Of a stretch of 24,937 bases of DNA, positions 12,358 to 18,761 are shown in pieces. Numbering within the stretch: position 1 is the stretch's first letter; each line of letters begins with the position of its first letter. Where the stretch lies: IMG/VR virus record IMGVR_UViG_3300014827_000298, positions 1-24,937 of that record; one strand, written 5' to 3'. Source of the DNA: a virus. Under the pieces are notes generated by a model. It saw nothing but the letters and a program-made list of their open reading frames with translations, was not told the DNA's origin and did no database searches. The translations under genes were made by a program, and so were the position numbers.

Positions 12358-13447
12358 AGTTCATCACCTCGCATCGGTCAATATCCTTCAAGAGTTGGCG
12401 AGCTTTCTTAACTGGTAAGAACATTCCCTGAGTTTCCAGCTCGGTATCCCACTGATATATTCCCCGGCCAGGGATAGAGGGGATCAAGGAGGCGTTCTCG
12501 TTATCGAGGAGCATACGCGAGTTAATGGCATCGCGAACATGGAAGCACATCGTTCCTGCAAACATGGCCTTGGAATCTCCGAACGACTTCATCATCGTGC
12601 TGGATGGGCGTTGTGTTGCGCAGGGTATACAAAATCCGGCGGCTCTACCAAGTCTAAGAAGCCTATTTAATTCTTCTTGGCAATCCTCATCTTTCATTTC
12701 TGCTAACTCATCTATTACAACAACGTAAAAGGGCATTTCTCCACCTTGATCTAGGTATTCTTTAATATTGACGCAACCTGCAGACTCTAGGATATTAAGG
12801 TTTTCATCCAACTTTTTGTTTAACTCCTTGAACACCTTTATGGCGACTTCTTGTTTGGTTACTAAAAAGACATGTTCTTTGAGGTAAGAGTATTCGAGCT
12901 TTTTAAAGTCAAAGACGACGGTCCGGATATCGGTTTTCTTGTTTAGTAATAGCCCCATAATTAGCCCATGGAGGAAATTGCTTTTCCCCGCCCCTGGGTG
13001 ACCTGCGATAATAAGGTTCGGCATATCTGATAAATCCTTGACGACCTCACCAATAGCTGAGTATCCGAAGTGGATCGGGAGGAAGCCTTTGTGCTGGGAC
13101 GGATCGAAGGAGTATGGGTATTCGCGCTTGATCTCTGTTGTTGATGCTTGCATAGTCACGACTTTCCCGCGTTTTTCGACTTGCACCGTTCCACCCATGG
13201 CATCGGCAAAGAGTTGTTCTTTGGCTTTGAATTCTTTATATCCTAGTCCGGCACCGAGGGAAATGAGGAACTTATACGCATCACCTGAGAGTTTAATCTT
13301 CTTTTCGATCTTAGGCCTTGGTGCCTTGGGCCATATGGCATCGATCACATCCTGGACGGCTGCGTGAGTATCGTTGCCTTTCCGATGCAGAAAGAGATAC
13401 TTAAGTTGATCACGGACCTCCTCAATCACATTCTGTTTCTGACTCAT
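12320..13447 (-). CDS. Soluble FtsK/SpoIIIE-type DNA translocase
   Basis: The 375-residue protein has Walker A as GHPGAGKS (149-156), Walker B as VVVIDELAE (242-250) and the ATQRPSS motif (277-283) of the FtsK/HerA family. LPIHFGYSAIGEVV before Walker A matches the FtsK lead-in, and GRGIYQW occupies the usual loop near 327. No membrane segment precedes the motor and no gamma domain follows, so it is a short motor of the kind used as a coupling protein or pump in mobile elements. AAGGAG lies 10 bases before the ATG. It overlaps the replication-relaxation gene. It would pump double-stranded DNA using ATP. Confidence 0.9.
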   Translation of the reverse strand: MSQKQNVIEEVRDQLKYLFLHRKGNDTHAAVQDVIDAIWPKAPRPKIEKKIKLSGDAYKFLISLGAGLGYKEFKAKEQLFADAMGGTVQVEKRGKVVTMQASTTEIKREYPYSFDPSQHKGFLPIHFGYSAIGEVVKDLSDMPNLIIAGHPGAGKSNFLHGLIMGLLLNKKTDIRTVVFDFKKLEYSYLKEHVFLVTKQEVAIKVFKELNKKLDENLNILESAGCVNIKEYLDQGGEMPFYVVVIDELAEMKDEDCQEELNRLLRLGRAAGFCIPCATQRPSSTMMKSFGDSKAMFAGTMCFHVRDAINSRMLLDNENASLIPSIPGRGIYQWDTELETQGMFLPVKKARQLLKDIDRCEVMNFVEQPRKMLPPR

Positions 13448-13453
13448 GAGATT

Positions 13454-13690
13454 TTAGCTCCTTTCAGCTTTTAGACTGAGCATTAACTCCCTGGCCATCA
13501 GTCGTGCGGCATCCGGTGTAATGGGTCCCACTGGTGGTCGCATGGCACCCATCTCCGTCAATTTCAGTCTGAATCCGTCCCGGAGCATATCAGCCATCTC
13601 GCCTTCTTCCAGGTTTAATCGTTGTACTGCCTGCTGAATGTCCTTGTCTCGCTTGCGAAGTCTTGCCCTTAAGACTAATATGTCGCCCAT
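13454..13690 (-). CDS. Small helical protein, first gene of the FtsK operon
   Basis: The 78-residue protein is predicted to be mostly helical and charged: ARLRKRDKDIQQAVQRLNLE, then ADMLRDGFRLKLTEMG, a Pro-rich turn MRPPVGPITP, and a last helix ARLMARELMLSLK. The internal part GEMADMLRDGFRLKL resembles ribbon-helix-helix or plasmid-type accessory proteins, but this is not secure. An AGGAGG site stands 8 bases before the ATG, and the FtsK gene begins 6 bases after its stop. A DNA-binding accessory to the pump is one possibility. Confidence 0.65.
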   Translation of the reverse strand: MGDILVLRARLRKRDKDIQQAVQRLNLEEGEMADMLRDGFRLKLTEMGAMRPPVGPITPDAARLMARELMLSLKAERS

Positions 13691-13792
13691 ATGTGTACCT
13701 CCTGTGCTTTGGTTGTAGTTCGTGTGTGCTACATGATAAATAATATGAGCGATTGCTAATAATATGCGTAACTACTAATAATTTTGAATAAA

Positions 13793-13815
13793 AAAATAAC
13801 CCGACTTAGTCGGGC
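13793..13815 (-). terminator. Terminator of the first XRE gene
   Basis: CCCGACT and AGTCGGG form a perfect stem around one to three bases, followed on the minus strand by TTATTTTTTTA. The stop codon TAA lies in the hairpin itself, so translation to the end would melt it. Confidence 0.75.
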
Positions 13816-13997
13816 CAGATTTGTTCAATATTGCAATCGAGCGCTTTTGCTATTCGTTTTGCTACTGCTAATGACAAGCTTGGTTTACGATCGTTAATAA
13901 TTCTACTTATCTCAGACTGAGCAATGCCGGTTATCGACTCTAATTCTTTCTGTGTCATTCCTTTTTCCCTTAGGATCTCTCGTATCCTATTATCCAT
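13806..13997 (-). CDS. XRE-family repressor-like protein
   Basis: The 63-residue protein MDNRIREILREKGMTQKELE... is a full Cro/C1-type HTH: MTQKELESITGIAQSEISRI supplies helices 2-3, and SLAVAKRIAKALDCNIEQIW closes the fold. Two in-frame GTG codons lie upstream (up to 14024), but ATG 13997 has GGGTGAAG in reasonable position. A perfect palindrome at 14018-14034 is immediately upstream, the usual place for an autoregulatory operator. The gene probably controls the leftward FtsK operon or itself. Confidence 0.82.
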   Translation of the reverse strand: MDNRIREILREKGMTQKELESITGIAQSEISRIINDRKPSLSLAVAKRIAKALDCNIEQIWPD

Positions 13998-14017
13998 ATT
14001 CTTCACCCAAGGTAAAT

Positions 14018-14034
14018 ATTCCACATTGTGGAAT
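14018..14034. promoter_or_regulatory. Palindromic operator ATTCCAC-ATT-GTGGAAT
   Basis: Perfect 7-base arms surround a 3-base centre, just upstream of the start of the XRE gene at 13997 and downstream of the next XRE stop. It is likely a dimer-binding operator for one of the two repressors. Confidence 0.5.
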
Positions 14035-14044
14035 AAAAATCCTT

Positions 14045-14236
14045 TTAATAGTCTGGAAAAACATACTCCACTGGGCGTCCTAGCCCACGCGCGATCTTAA
14101 TCCCAGTCCCTAGTTCTATTTTTGGCTTCTTGCCGTTAGCTATTCGGCTAATTTCTGGTTGCGGCACCCCAGAACGGAGGGCGAGCTCTTCTTGACTGAT
14201 ATCTAATTCCTTTAAGATTTCTTTGATTCTATTCAC
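14045..14236 (-). CDS. Second XRE-family repressor-like protein
   Basis: The 63-residue product MNRIKEILKELDISQEELAL... is built like its neighbour: ISQEELALRSGVPQPEISRI then ELGTGIKIARGLGRPVEYVF. It is clearly a paralogue of the 13806 gene. The start is taken at GTG 14236, where AGGTG is 6 bases upstream; ATG 14242 is also possible. Two similar repressors in tandem suggest duplication of a control gene, perhaps with different operators. Confidence 0.8.
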   Translation of the reverse strand: MNRIKEILKELDISQEELALRSGVPQPEISRIANGKKPKIELGTGIKIARGLGRPVEYVFPDY

Positions 14237-14330
14237 ACACATCACCTGCGACATTACCCTGTTAATCAACCTATGGTAATTAACAGAAATATTTACCAAA
14301 TTAATAATGTCACATTTAAGGTTATAATCA

Positions 14331-14346
14331 ATGTACGTGCATACAT
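14331..14346. promoter_or_regulatory. Inverted repeat in the divergent control region
   Basis: ATGTA - CGTGCA - TACAT lies between the leftward repressor genes and the rightward XRE gene. On the minus strand, TTGATT followed 17 bases later by ATTATT may be a promoter. This ~220-base region should hold the divergent promoters of the left module. Confidence 0.35.
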
Positions 14347-14456
14347 AAAATATAATTTTGGGTGAATTGTCTTAATTTGTCGCGCAATGAGTAGTCGGGC
14401 AGTACATAATTCCCCTAAATTCCGACTCCATAATAGGTATATCCTAAAGATAGGAC

Positions 14457-14657
14457 TTGGCAGAATTGAGGACAGGCAGAAAAATAGCGAAATTGCGTCA
14501 GGCTAAAAATCTGACGCAAAGGGAATTAGCAGAGAGAGCGGGGGTAAGTGTTAATTATCTTAGTAGGATAGAGGAAGGTATTTGGACGAGTCCACATGCA
14601 AAAACATTGAGTAGGATTGCGTTTGCGTTAAATGTTCAGATCTGCGAATTAGATTAA
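14457..14657 (+). CDS. XRE-family regulator, divergent from the repressor pair
   Basis: The 66-residue protein is a compact HTH: RTGRKIAKLRQAKNLTQREL, then AGVSVNYLSRIEEG and AKTLSRIAFALNVQICELD. It starts at TTG 14457 with a weak AGGA-containing site; a second TTG at 14466 is possible. Its placement, reading away from two leftward repressors, is the classic arrangement of a genetic switch. The upstream TTCCCCTAAATTCCG resembles the boxes at 1541 and 3998 in part. Confidence 0.78.
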   Translation: MAELRTGRKIAKLRQAKNLTQRELAERAGVSVNYLSRIEEGIWTSPHAKTLSRIAFALNVQICELD

Positions 14658-14741
14658 TAGGTATTCGACAAATTACCCCTTGTGCAATAAAAGAACGTGT
14701 GTTCTAATAATGAGAGATTAAACGTTCGAGGGGGAATTGCT

Positions 14742-15122
14742 GTGGGGAAGCAAGCAGCGGAAAAAGATCAGTTTTCAAATGAATTTCTAGACGAGGCTAA
14801 TGTGCTGATCGAAATTAAGGTCAGCGATGACGAGGGAGAGACCTGGCATAGGCGCAAGATTAGCATGGTCTCAAGTCTGGACGAGTCGGGGCTGCTGGCG
14901 GGAGAAATATTCCAGTTCAGTGGCGAGAAGTATACGGTGTTAAATGGAGAAGATGGGTTGATGGCGAAGCCGCTAAAGCTGCGAGACGAAAGTAAAAACA
15001 AGGAAGCCCGTTCCCCCGACAAGAGTTACGGACTTCCCACCACAAATACCCCAGCAATAGGGAATATTTGTAATGCAATTATACTTTACTTTTCCCTATT
15101 ACCACAAGGGGCAAAATTATAA
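14742..15122 (+). CDS. Hypothetical protein, 126 residues
   Basis: The start is GTG 14742, six bases after GAGGGGGA. The product has an acidic beta-rich core, ANVLIEIKVSDDEGETWHRRKI, then FQFSGEKYTVLNGEDGLMAKPL, which looks like a small SH3-like or beta-barrel fold. The last ~35 residues are of different character (hydrophobic after a polar linker) and overlap an inverted repeat in the DNA at 15056-15100, so the protein may end less conservatively than it begins. I recognise no family. Confidence 0.55.
   Translation: MGKQAAEKDQFSNEFLDEANVLIEIKVSDDEGETWHRRKISMVSSLDESGLLAGEIFQFSGEKYTVLNGEDGLMAKPLKLRDESKNKEARSPDKSYGLPTTNTPAIGNICNAIILYFSLLPQGAKL
15056..15100. repeat. Long-loop inverted repeat in the 3' end of the hypothetical gene
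   Basis: AATAGGGAA (15056-15064) and TTCCCTATT (15092-15100) are perfect 9-base arms 27 bases apart. It could form an RNA stem or bind a protein; no T tract follows. Confidence 0.4.
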
Positions 15123-15162
15123 TTATTGCGTTTCGTGATATCTATAGAAGGGAAATGATTTT

Positions 15163-15384
15163 ATGTTTCAGGTGACGTTAAGATCAGCTAGAGAAATTAA
15201 TGGATACTCTATGGAAGACATTGCGGTAGTTTGTGGTATTTCAGTAGAGGACGTAAAGATGTATGAAGAGGACACAAGGAAGATGCCTTTTGACTTAGCA
15301 AGAAAGGCGAAGCGATTATTCCGCATCAATATTGAGCAAATTTTTGTAGGACTAGAGTCGGAATATACTAAGGATCATAGCTGA
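15163..15384 (+). CDS. Small XRE-like HTH protein
   Basis: The 73-residue protein has a divergent HTH: SAREINGYSMEDIAVVCGIS, then EDVKMYEEDTRKMPFDLARKAKRLFRINIEQIF. AGAAGGGA precedes the ATG. It is the last gene before the attachment-site region; the ACGTGCC array begins within 3 bases of its stop codon. It could be an accessory control or recombination-directionality factor, given the position, but the sequence shows only a DNA-binding fold. Confidence 0.72.
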   Translation: MFQVTLRSAREINGYSMEDIAVVCGISVEDVKMYEEDTRKMPFDLARKAKRLFRINIEQIFVGLESEYTKDHS

Positions 15385-15386
15385 AA

Positions 15387-15433
15387 ACGTGCCTAAAACG
15401 TGCCCAACGCGTCCAGCGTGCCCAATACGTGCC
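15387..15433 (+). repeat. Array of ACGTGCC repeats, left of the attachment site
   Basis: ACGTGCC stands at 15387, 15398 and 15427, GCGTGCC at 15416, and a degraded ACGCGTCC at 15407, all in the same direction at steps of 11, 9, 9 and 11 bases, close to one helical turn. Matching copies exist inside the integrase gene at 15669-15709. This is the design of integrase arm-type binding sites. Confidence 0.6.
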
Positions 15434-15498
15434 TAAAAAATAACCATGATCGGTTAAAATATGCAATACTTTATCACTAAACGGTTAGGCTGAAAACA

Positions 15499-15530
15499 AA
15501 AATGAGAGGGTATAAAACCCTCTCATTTCC
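15499..15530. terminator. Terminator between the XRE gene and the attachment site
   Basis: AAATGAGAGGG pairs with CCCTCTCATTT across TATAAAA, a perfect 11-bp stem. T-rich sequence follows on the + strand and A-rich on the other side, so it may work in both directions. Confidence 0.75.
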
Positions 15531-15563
15531 TTTATTCATGGGCATTTCTGCCTTGTTTTTAAT

Positions 15564-15612
15564 TGGCAGGGGATGAGAGAGTCGAACTCCCATCAGCGGT
15601 TTTGGAGACCGC
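15564..15612 (-). other. tRNA-Trp 3' fragment, attachment site core
   Basis: On the minus strand the 49 bases form the anticodon stem GCGGT/ACCGC with loop CTCCAAA (anticodon CCA, Trp), a 4-base variable loop, a T arm GGGAG-TTCGACT-CTCTC, the acceptor 3' strand ATCCCCT, discriminator G and CCA. The D arm and 5' acceptor strand are absent; the sequence beyond the anticodon stem is unrelated and reaches the integrase stop 9 bases on. Elements that integrate in tRNA genes carry exactly such a 3' piece so that the target gene stays intact. The symmetric anticodon stem-loop would be the crossover core. Confidence 0.85.
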
Positions 15613-15620
15613 TTGTAAAA

Positions 15621-16820
15621 TTATTTCGCAACCTTTGAGATGCTTCTCCTGACCAGCTTGTGGCCTTTCGTGCCCGAAAAGACCGCAGTTTTTGTGCCTG
15701 AAACGTGCCCGGCGTTAAACATGTCTCCATTTAAACCGGATATAACATCACCTTGCATGTTGGGGATAAGGTGGCTATATGTATTAAGGGTTATTACTAT
15801 GCTAGAGTGTCCTAATCTCTCCTGCACGACCTTTGGATGTATGCCTTGCATCAATAACCAACTTGCGTGATAGTGCCTTAAGCTATGAAAACTCAGTCTC
15901 TCGTCAAGCTCTAACTCTCTTATTATTCCCTTGAATAGCTTACTTACATTCGATGGGTTAAGAGGGTACCCAAACCTATTAACAAGGAAGTATGTAGGTT
16001 TTTCATTATATTTCTTAGCCTTTAATTGGCGTTCGCTTCTTTGCTTGATGTACTTCTTTAGCATTTCATCAGTCCCTGGTAGGAATGTGACTGATCGTCG
16101 ACTTCCCTTAGTCTTTGGTTGCTTTAGAATGAATTTTCCCTCAAGGTAGTTTAGGCTAAACTTAACATGATAGACTTTATCTTTTATATCCACGGTTGTT
16201 TCATGTAGCCCTAATATTTCACCGAGTCTCATACCAGTGGTACTAGCTATAAAAACGGGCATATAGATGGACATATTACTTTCTGCTTTCTGAAGTATTA
16301 ATTTCATTTCTGTGTCGGTCGGTATTACTATCTCTGTTTTTGCCAGAGAAGGAGCCTTTATGCCATCGCAGGGGTTATACCTAATATACCCCCAAGATAT
16401 CGCATACCTAAAAGCCAAGTGTAAGAACCTATGTACCTTCAAAGCGGTAGTAGAAGACAGTTTCTTTTTAACAATCATCTGAGTATAGAGATTCTGCAGC
16501 TCTACAGGCCTAATTTTTTGAAGCTTTATGTTGCCTAATTCGGGCACAATATGGAGTGCGATAAATTCATCGTATCTTTTGGCCGTGGATCGTTCAACAT
16601 TATGCTCAACGTAGTCATTGTAAAACTTATCCAAGAATCCGGCTATAGTAATCTCCTTATCTTCAACAAACCCCATCTTTTGGCGATACTCGACCATGGC
16701 CTCTTCGGCGTCCTCCTGTGTCCATCCCTTCTCATAAAGATAGATGCGCTCTTTTTTCCCATTCCGCTCAACATAGAAGCGTACTCCGATACCGTTAGCT
16801 TTTGGGACAAATTGAGCCAT
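15621..16820 (-). CDS. int: Tyrosine integrase
   Basis: The 399-residue protein has an N-terminal arm-binding segment (AQFVPKANGIGVRFYVERNGKKERIYLYEKG), a SAM-like core-binding domain (FLDKFYNDYVEHNVERSTAKRYDEFI), and the catalytic domain with Arg in TTGMRLGEIL, HSLRH, and LGHSSIVITLNTYSH carrying the nucleophilic Tyr. It recombines the element's attachment site with tRNA-Trp. ATG 16820 is preferred over GTG 16829, which is too close to GGAAGG. The C-terminal tail contains SGTKTAVFSGTKG, which is encoded by copies of the ACGTGCC repeat, so the gene end doubles as binding sites. The stop is 9 bases from the tRNA fragment. The CI-type repressor gene lies just upstream. Confidence 0.93.
   Translation of the reverse strand: MAQFVPKANGIGVRFYVERNGKKERIYLYEKGWTQEDAEEAMVEYRQKMGFVEDKEITIAGFLDKFYNDYVEHNVERSTAKRYDEFIALHIVPELGNIKLQKIRPVELQNLYTQMIVKKKLSSTTALKVHRFLHLAFRYAISWGYIRYNPCDGIKAPSLAKTEIVIPTDTEMKLILQKAESNMSIYMPVFIASTTGMRLGEILGLHETTVDIKDKVYHVKFSLNYLEGKFILKQPKTKGSRRSVTFLPGTDEMLKKYIKQRSERQLKAKKYNEKPTYFLVNRFGYPLNPSNVSKLFKGIIRELELDERLSFHSLRHYHASWLLMQGIHPKVVQERLGHSSIVITLNTYSHLIPNMQGDVISGLNGDMFNAGHVSGTKTAVFSGTKGHKLVRRSISKVAK
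15668..15709 (+). repeat. ACGTGCC-type repeats, right of the attachment site
   Basis: TCGTGCC (15668), TGTGCC (15693) and ACGTGCC (15703) lie within the last codons of the integrase gene in the same direction as the left array. They make the tRNA-Trp core flanked on both sides by candidate arm sites. Confidence 0.5.
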
Positions 16821-16850
16821 ATTGTTCACGTTCCTTCCGTTTGATGGTGT

Positions 16851-17186
16851 TTATTCTTCCTGTTCTGATAATTTTATGTCAATCATGCCCGTAATTTTTA
16901 GCTTATTTTCAGTTGATAGCTTGTCCCACTTAGATATTAAATTTTGAATTTCTTCAGGCATTCCTGCAATAGGATTGTCTTTTTTTATTGTGTCTTCATC
17001 GTCAAAATCATCAGCAGAGCATCCTAATGCGTGAGCTAAAGCAAATACTGTTTCAAGGGATGGATTTTTAGTTTGACCATTCAATATTTTATTTAGTGTT
17101 CCAATAGGAACGCCAGACATTTGCGCTAATTCCTCTGTCTTCAATCCTCGTTCTTGTTTCATTTTGCTTATTAATTCTAATCCCAC
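16851..17186 (-). CDS. CI-type phage repressor (XRE)
   Basis: The 111-residue protein has an HTH in the first 65 residues (LKTEELAQMSGVPIGTLNKI, NPSLETVFALAHALGCSADD) followed by a short helical tail (MPEEIQNLISKWDKLSTENK, then ITGMIDIKL) that could dimerise. No LexA-type peptidase domain is present, so induction must differ from lambda. GTG 17186 is preferred because GGAGG is 8 bases upstream; GTG 17195 overlaps that site. It reads away from the Cro-like gene across a 180-base operator region and lies beside the integrase, the standard lysogeny cassette. Confidence 0.87.
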   Translation of the reverse strand: MGLELISKMKQERGLKTEELAQMSGVPIGTLNKILNGQTKNPSLETVFALAHALGCSADDFDDEDTIKKDNPIAGMPEEIQNLISKWDKLSTENKLKITGMIDIKLSEQEE

Positions 17187-17205
17187 AGTCGACACCTCCG
17201 TTTAA

Positions 17206-17234
17206 AATATATTATATTGTCTAAATTTAGTCAA
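17206..17234 (-). promoter_or_regulatory. Repressor-maintenance promoter
   Basis: On the minus strand TTGACT (17229-17234) and TATATT (17206-17211) are separated by exactly 17 bases, just upstream of the GGAGG of the CI-type gene. It should drive repressor and integrase. Confidence 0.6.
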
Positions 17235-17240
17235 CAAAGA

Positions 17241-17351
17241 TTAACCGAAAACGGAAAATATTTTCCATCAAAGGGTAATTTTTATTAAATTTTGCTTGAC
17301 ATTAACCGTGTTTGGATTAGTATTATACCTAAAGATAACCGTAAAGGGTTA
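17241..17351. promoter_or_regulatory. Three operator-like TAACC...GGTTA sites
   Basis: TTAACCG-AAAA-CGGAAA starts at 17241; TTAACCG...GGATTA lies at 17302-17319, inside the rightward promoter; and the perfect TAACC-GTAAAG-GGTTA lies at 17336-17351. Three related, imperfectly palindromic sites between divergent repressor and Cro-like genes fit a lambda-like operator set. Confidence 0.55.
17296..17326 (+). promoter_or_regulatory. Rightward early promoter
   Basis: The consensus -35 TTGACA (17296-17301) is followed by TATTAT (17321-17326), 19 bases apart, or TAGTAT at 16. The middle operator fills the spacer, so repressor binding would block polymerase. It drives the Cro-like gene and probably the whole early run to SSB. 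Confidence 0.6.
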
Positions 17352-17367
17352 AGTGAGGGGTGATGGT

Positions 17368-17583
17368 ATGTTTAAAAATTTAGAAGCAGAAATGGCAAGA
17401 TATGATATTGCGCCTAAGGACCTTGCTGCATGTATCGGTGTTAGTGAAAGAACGTTTAGAAGTTATCTCACAGGCACTTCGAGGATAGCTTGGGAAGATG
17501 CCCGGAAAATTAAGCATAAGTATTTTCCGCAGTTTGAAATCGAGTATCTATTCTATTTTGTTAGAGAAGATGCTGCTAGTTAA
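17368..17583 (+). CDS. Cro-like DNA-binding protein
   Basis: The 71-residue protein MFKNLEAEMARYDIAPKDLA... has an HTH centred on DLAACIGVSERTFRSYLTG and ends in a hydrophobic helix. It is the first gene of the rightward run and stands opposite the CI-type gene. ATG 17368 is taken with GAGGGGTGATG upstream. By position it should antagonise the repressor. Confidence 0.75.
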   Translation: MFKNLEAEMARYDIAPKDLAACIGVSERTFRSYLTGTSRIAWEDARKIKHKYFPQFEIEYLFYFVREDAAS

Positions 17584-17601
17584 GAAAGGGGTGAGGAATA
17601 G

Positions 17602-17811
17602 GTGCAGTTCTTCACAATAACGGAAGTAGCTAAGCGGCTTAATATTGCAAAATCAACTATTTACCACAATGGACCACTCAATTATGGCGGTATTAAAATT
17701 GGCGGGGCGTGGCGATTCCCAGAGGACAAAATAGGCACTGGTCCGGAGGCGAATCCTAAGCCGATTAATACTGGATACGTCAGGCGCTTCGGTAAAAATA
17801 AGTCAACCTAA
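17602..17811 (+). CDS. Excisionase-like winged HTH protein
   Basis: The 69-residue protein starts FFTITEVAKRLNIAKSTIYH and continues GGIKIGGAWRFPEDKI, the pattern of MerR-related excisionases and HTH_17 proteins. The GTG start has AAAGGGGTGAGG upstream. It likely helps the integrase excise the element or acts as a second early regulator. The residues after 50 are Pro/Asn-rich and basic. Confidence 0.72.
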   Translation: MQFFTITEVAKRLNIAKSTIYHNGPLNYGGIKIGGAWRFPEDKIGTGPEANPKPINTGYVRRFGKNKST

Positions 17812-18019
17812 TTTGTGAAAAAGTTGGTTAACAAAATGAGTAGACAAGCCGTGTTAACTTCGACAAGTGGACAAGCAATTATCAACGAACCTGGCCTGAA
17901 ATTTCCCCAACTGCTACCGAACTGACGCTCAAAACTACGAGGGACGTCTTTAGAAATAGGCCAGTCACCCATCACCGATTACCTTGTTAAAAGTATCTCA
18001 TAAAAGGCAGGTGTAATAA

Positions 18020-18499
18020 ATGTCAAGAAAAGCCACGAAAGCAGCAGAAAATACGTTCTATTTAGCACGAATGGAGGCTTCTTCGTTCAATGACAATCTA
18101 AATAGCCGCGAAGGTGCTGCAGAAATTACAGGTATTGATCGAACACGGTTGGCTCGTATTGAACTGGGAAGCCTTATCCCATATCCCGAGGAAGTGTTAC
18201 TTATGTCCGATGTTTATAACTCTCCAGAACTTTGCAATCACTTCTGCTCCAATGAGTGTGCACTTGGCAAACAAACAATACGGCAAATTGAAGTCGCAGA
18301 TTTAGATCGCTTGACCTTACAGGTGCTATCCGCATTTCAGAGGATTTTACCGATTAAAGATGCTCTTCTTGAAATCGCTGGTGATGGCGTGATCAGTTCT
18401 GATGAAAGACCAAAGTTTAACCAAATTCTCGAGGTTCTTAACATGATTTCTGACAGCACTCAATCGCTTAGGTTATGGGCTGAGAAAAATCTTAAATAA
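18020..18499 (+). CDS. HTH protein with Cys-rich segment, phage early region
   Basis: The 159-residue protein has an HTH at about 25-70 (NLNSREGAAEITGIDRTRLA, then GSLIPYPEEVLLMSDVY), a CNHFCSNECALG motif at about 76-87 that could bind zinc or iron, and a helical C-terminal part. This architecture is common in phages and integrative elements of clostridia; the role is not known. AAAAGGCAGGTG precedes the start. The 208 bases before it hold no gene. Confidence 0.7.
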   Translation: MSRKATKAAENTFYLARMEASSFNDNLNSREGAAEITGIDRTRLARIELGSLIPYPEEVLLMSDVYNSPELCNHFCSNECALGKQTIRQIEVADLDRLTLQVLSAFQRILPIKDALLEIAGDGVISSDERPKFNQILEVLNMISDSTQSLRLWAEKNLK

Positions 18500-18546
18500 A
18501 GGAAAAATAGTTTATGAGGGAGGGCAAAAGGGAGGAGGTGAAACCA

Positions 18547-18738
18547 ATGCTCAGAACAATCCTCGAATCTCGTACGGGACAACTAACTAACTCCCAATTC
18601 GCGGAAGTGATGGATCTGGCGACAACGGACATAAAAGGAAACCACGTCGCCAGTAAACACAACCGGTTGATTCTTACTTATGTCGTTGATATCGCGGTTA
18701 GGTGCTTTATTACACTGGGCCGGGGCAAGGTCGCTTAA
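18547..18738 (+). CDS. Small hypothetical protein, 63 residues
   Basis: ATG 18547 is selected because GGGAGGAGGTG is 8 bases upstream; an earlier in-frame ATG has no such site. The protein MLRTILESRTGQLTNSQFAE is followed by a polar middle and ends with IAVRCFITLGRGKVA. No motif is recognised. It belongs to the tightly packed early run. Confidence 0.55.
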   Translation: MLRTILESRTGQLTNSQFAEVMDLATTDIKGNHVASKHNRLILTYVVDIAVRCFITLGRGKVA

Positions 18739-18761
18739 AAATTTGAGAGGTGGAAAATTCT

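Noticed and set aside
15564-15612. Complete tRNA-Trp gene
   Set aside because: Only the part from the anticodon stem to CCA is present; the bases where the D arm and 5' acceptor strand should be are unrelated and lead into the integrase gene.
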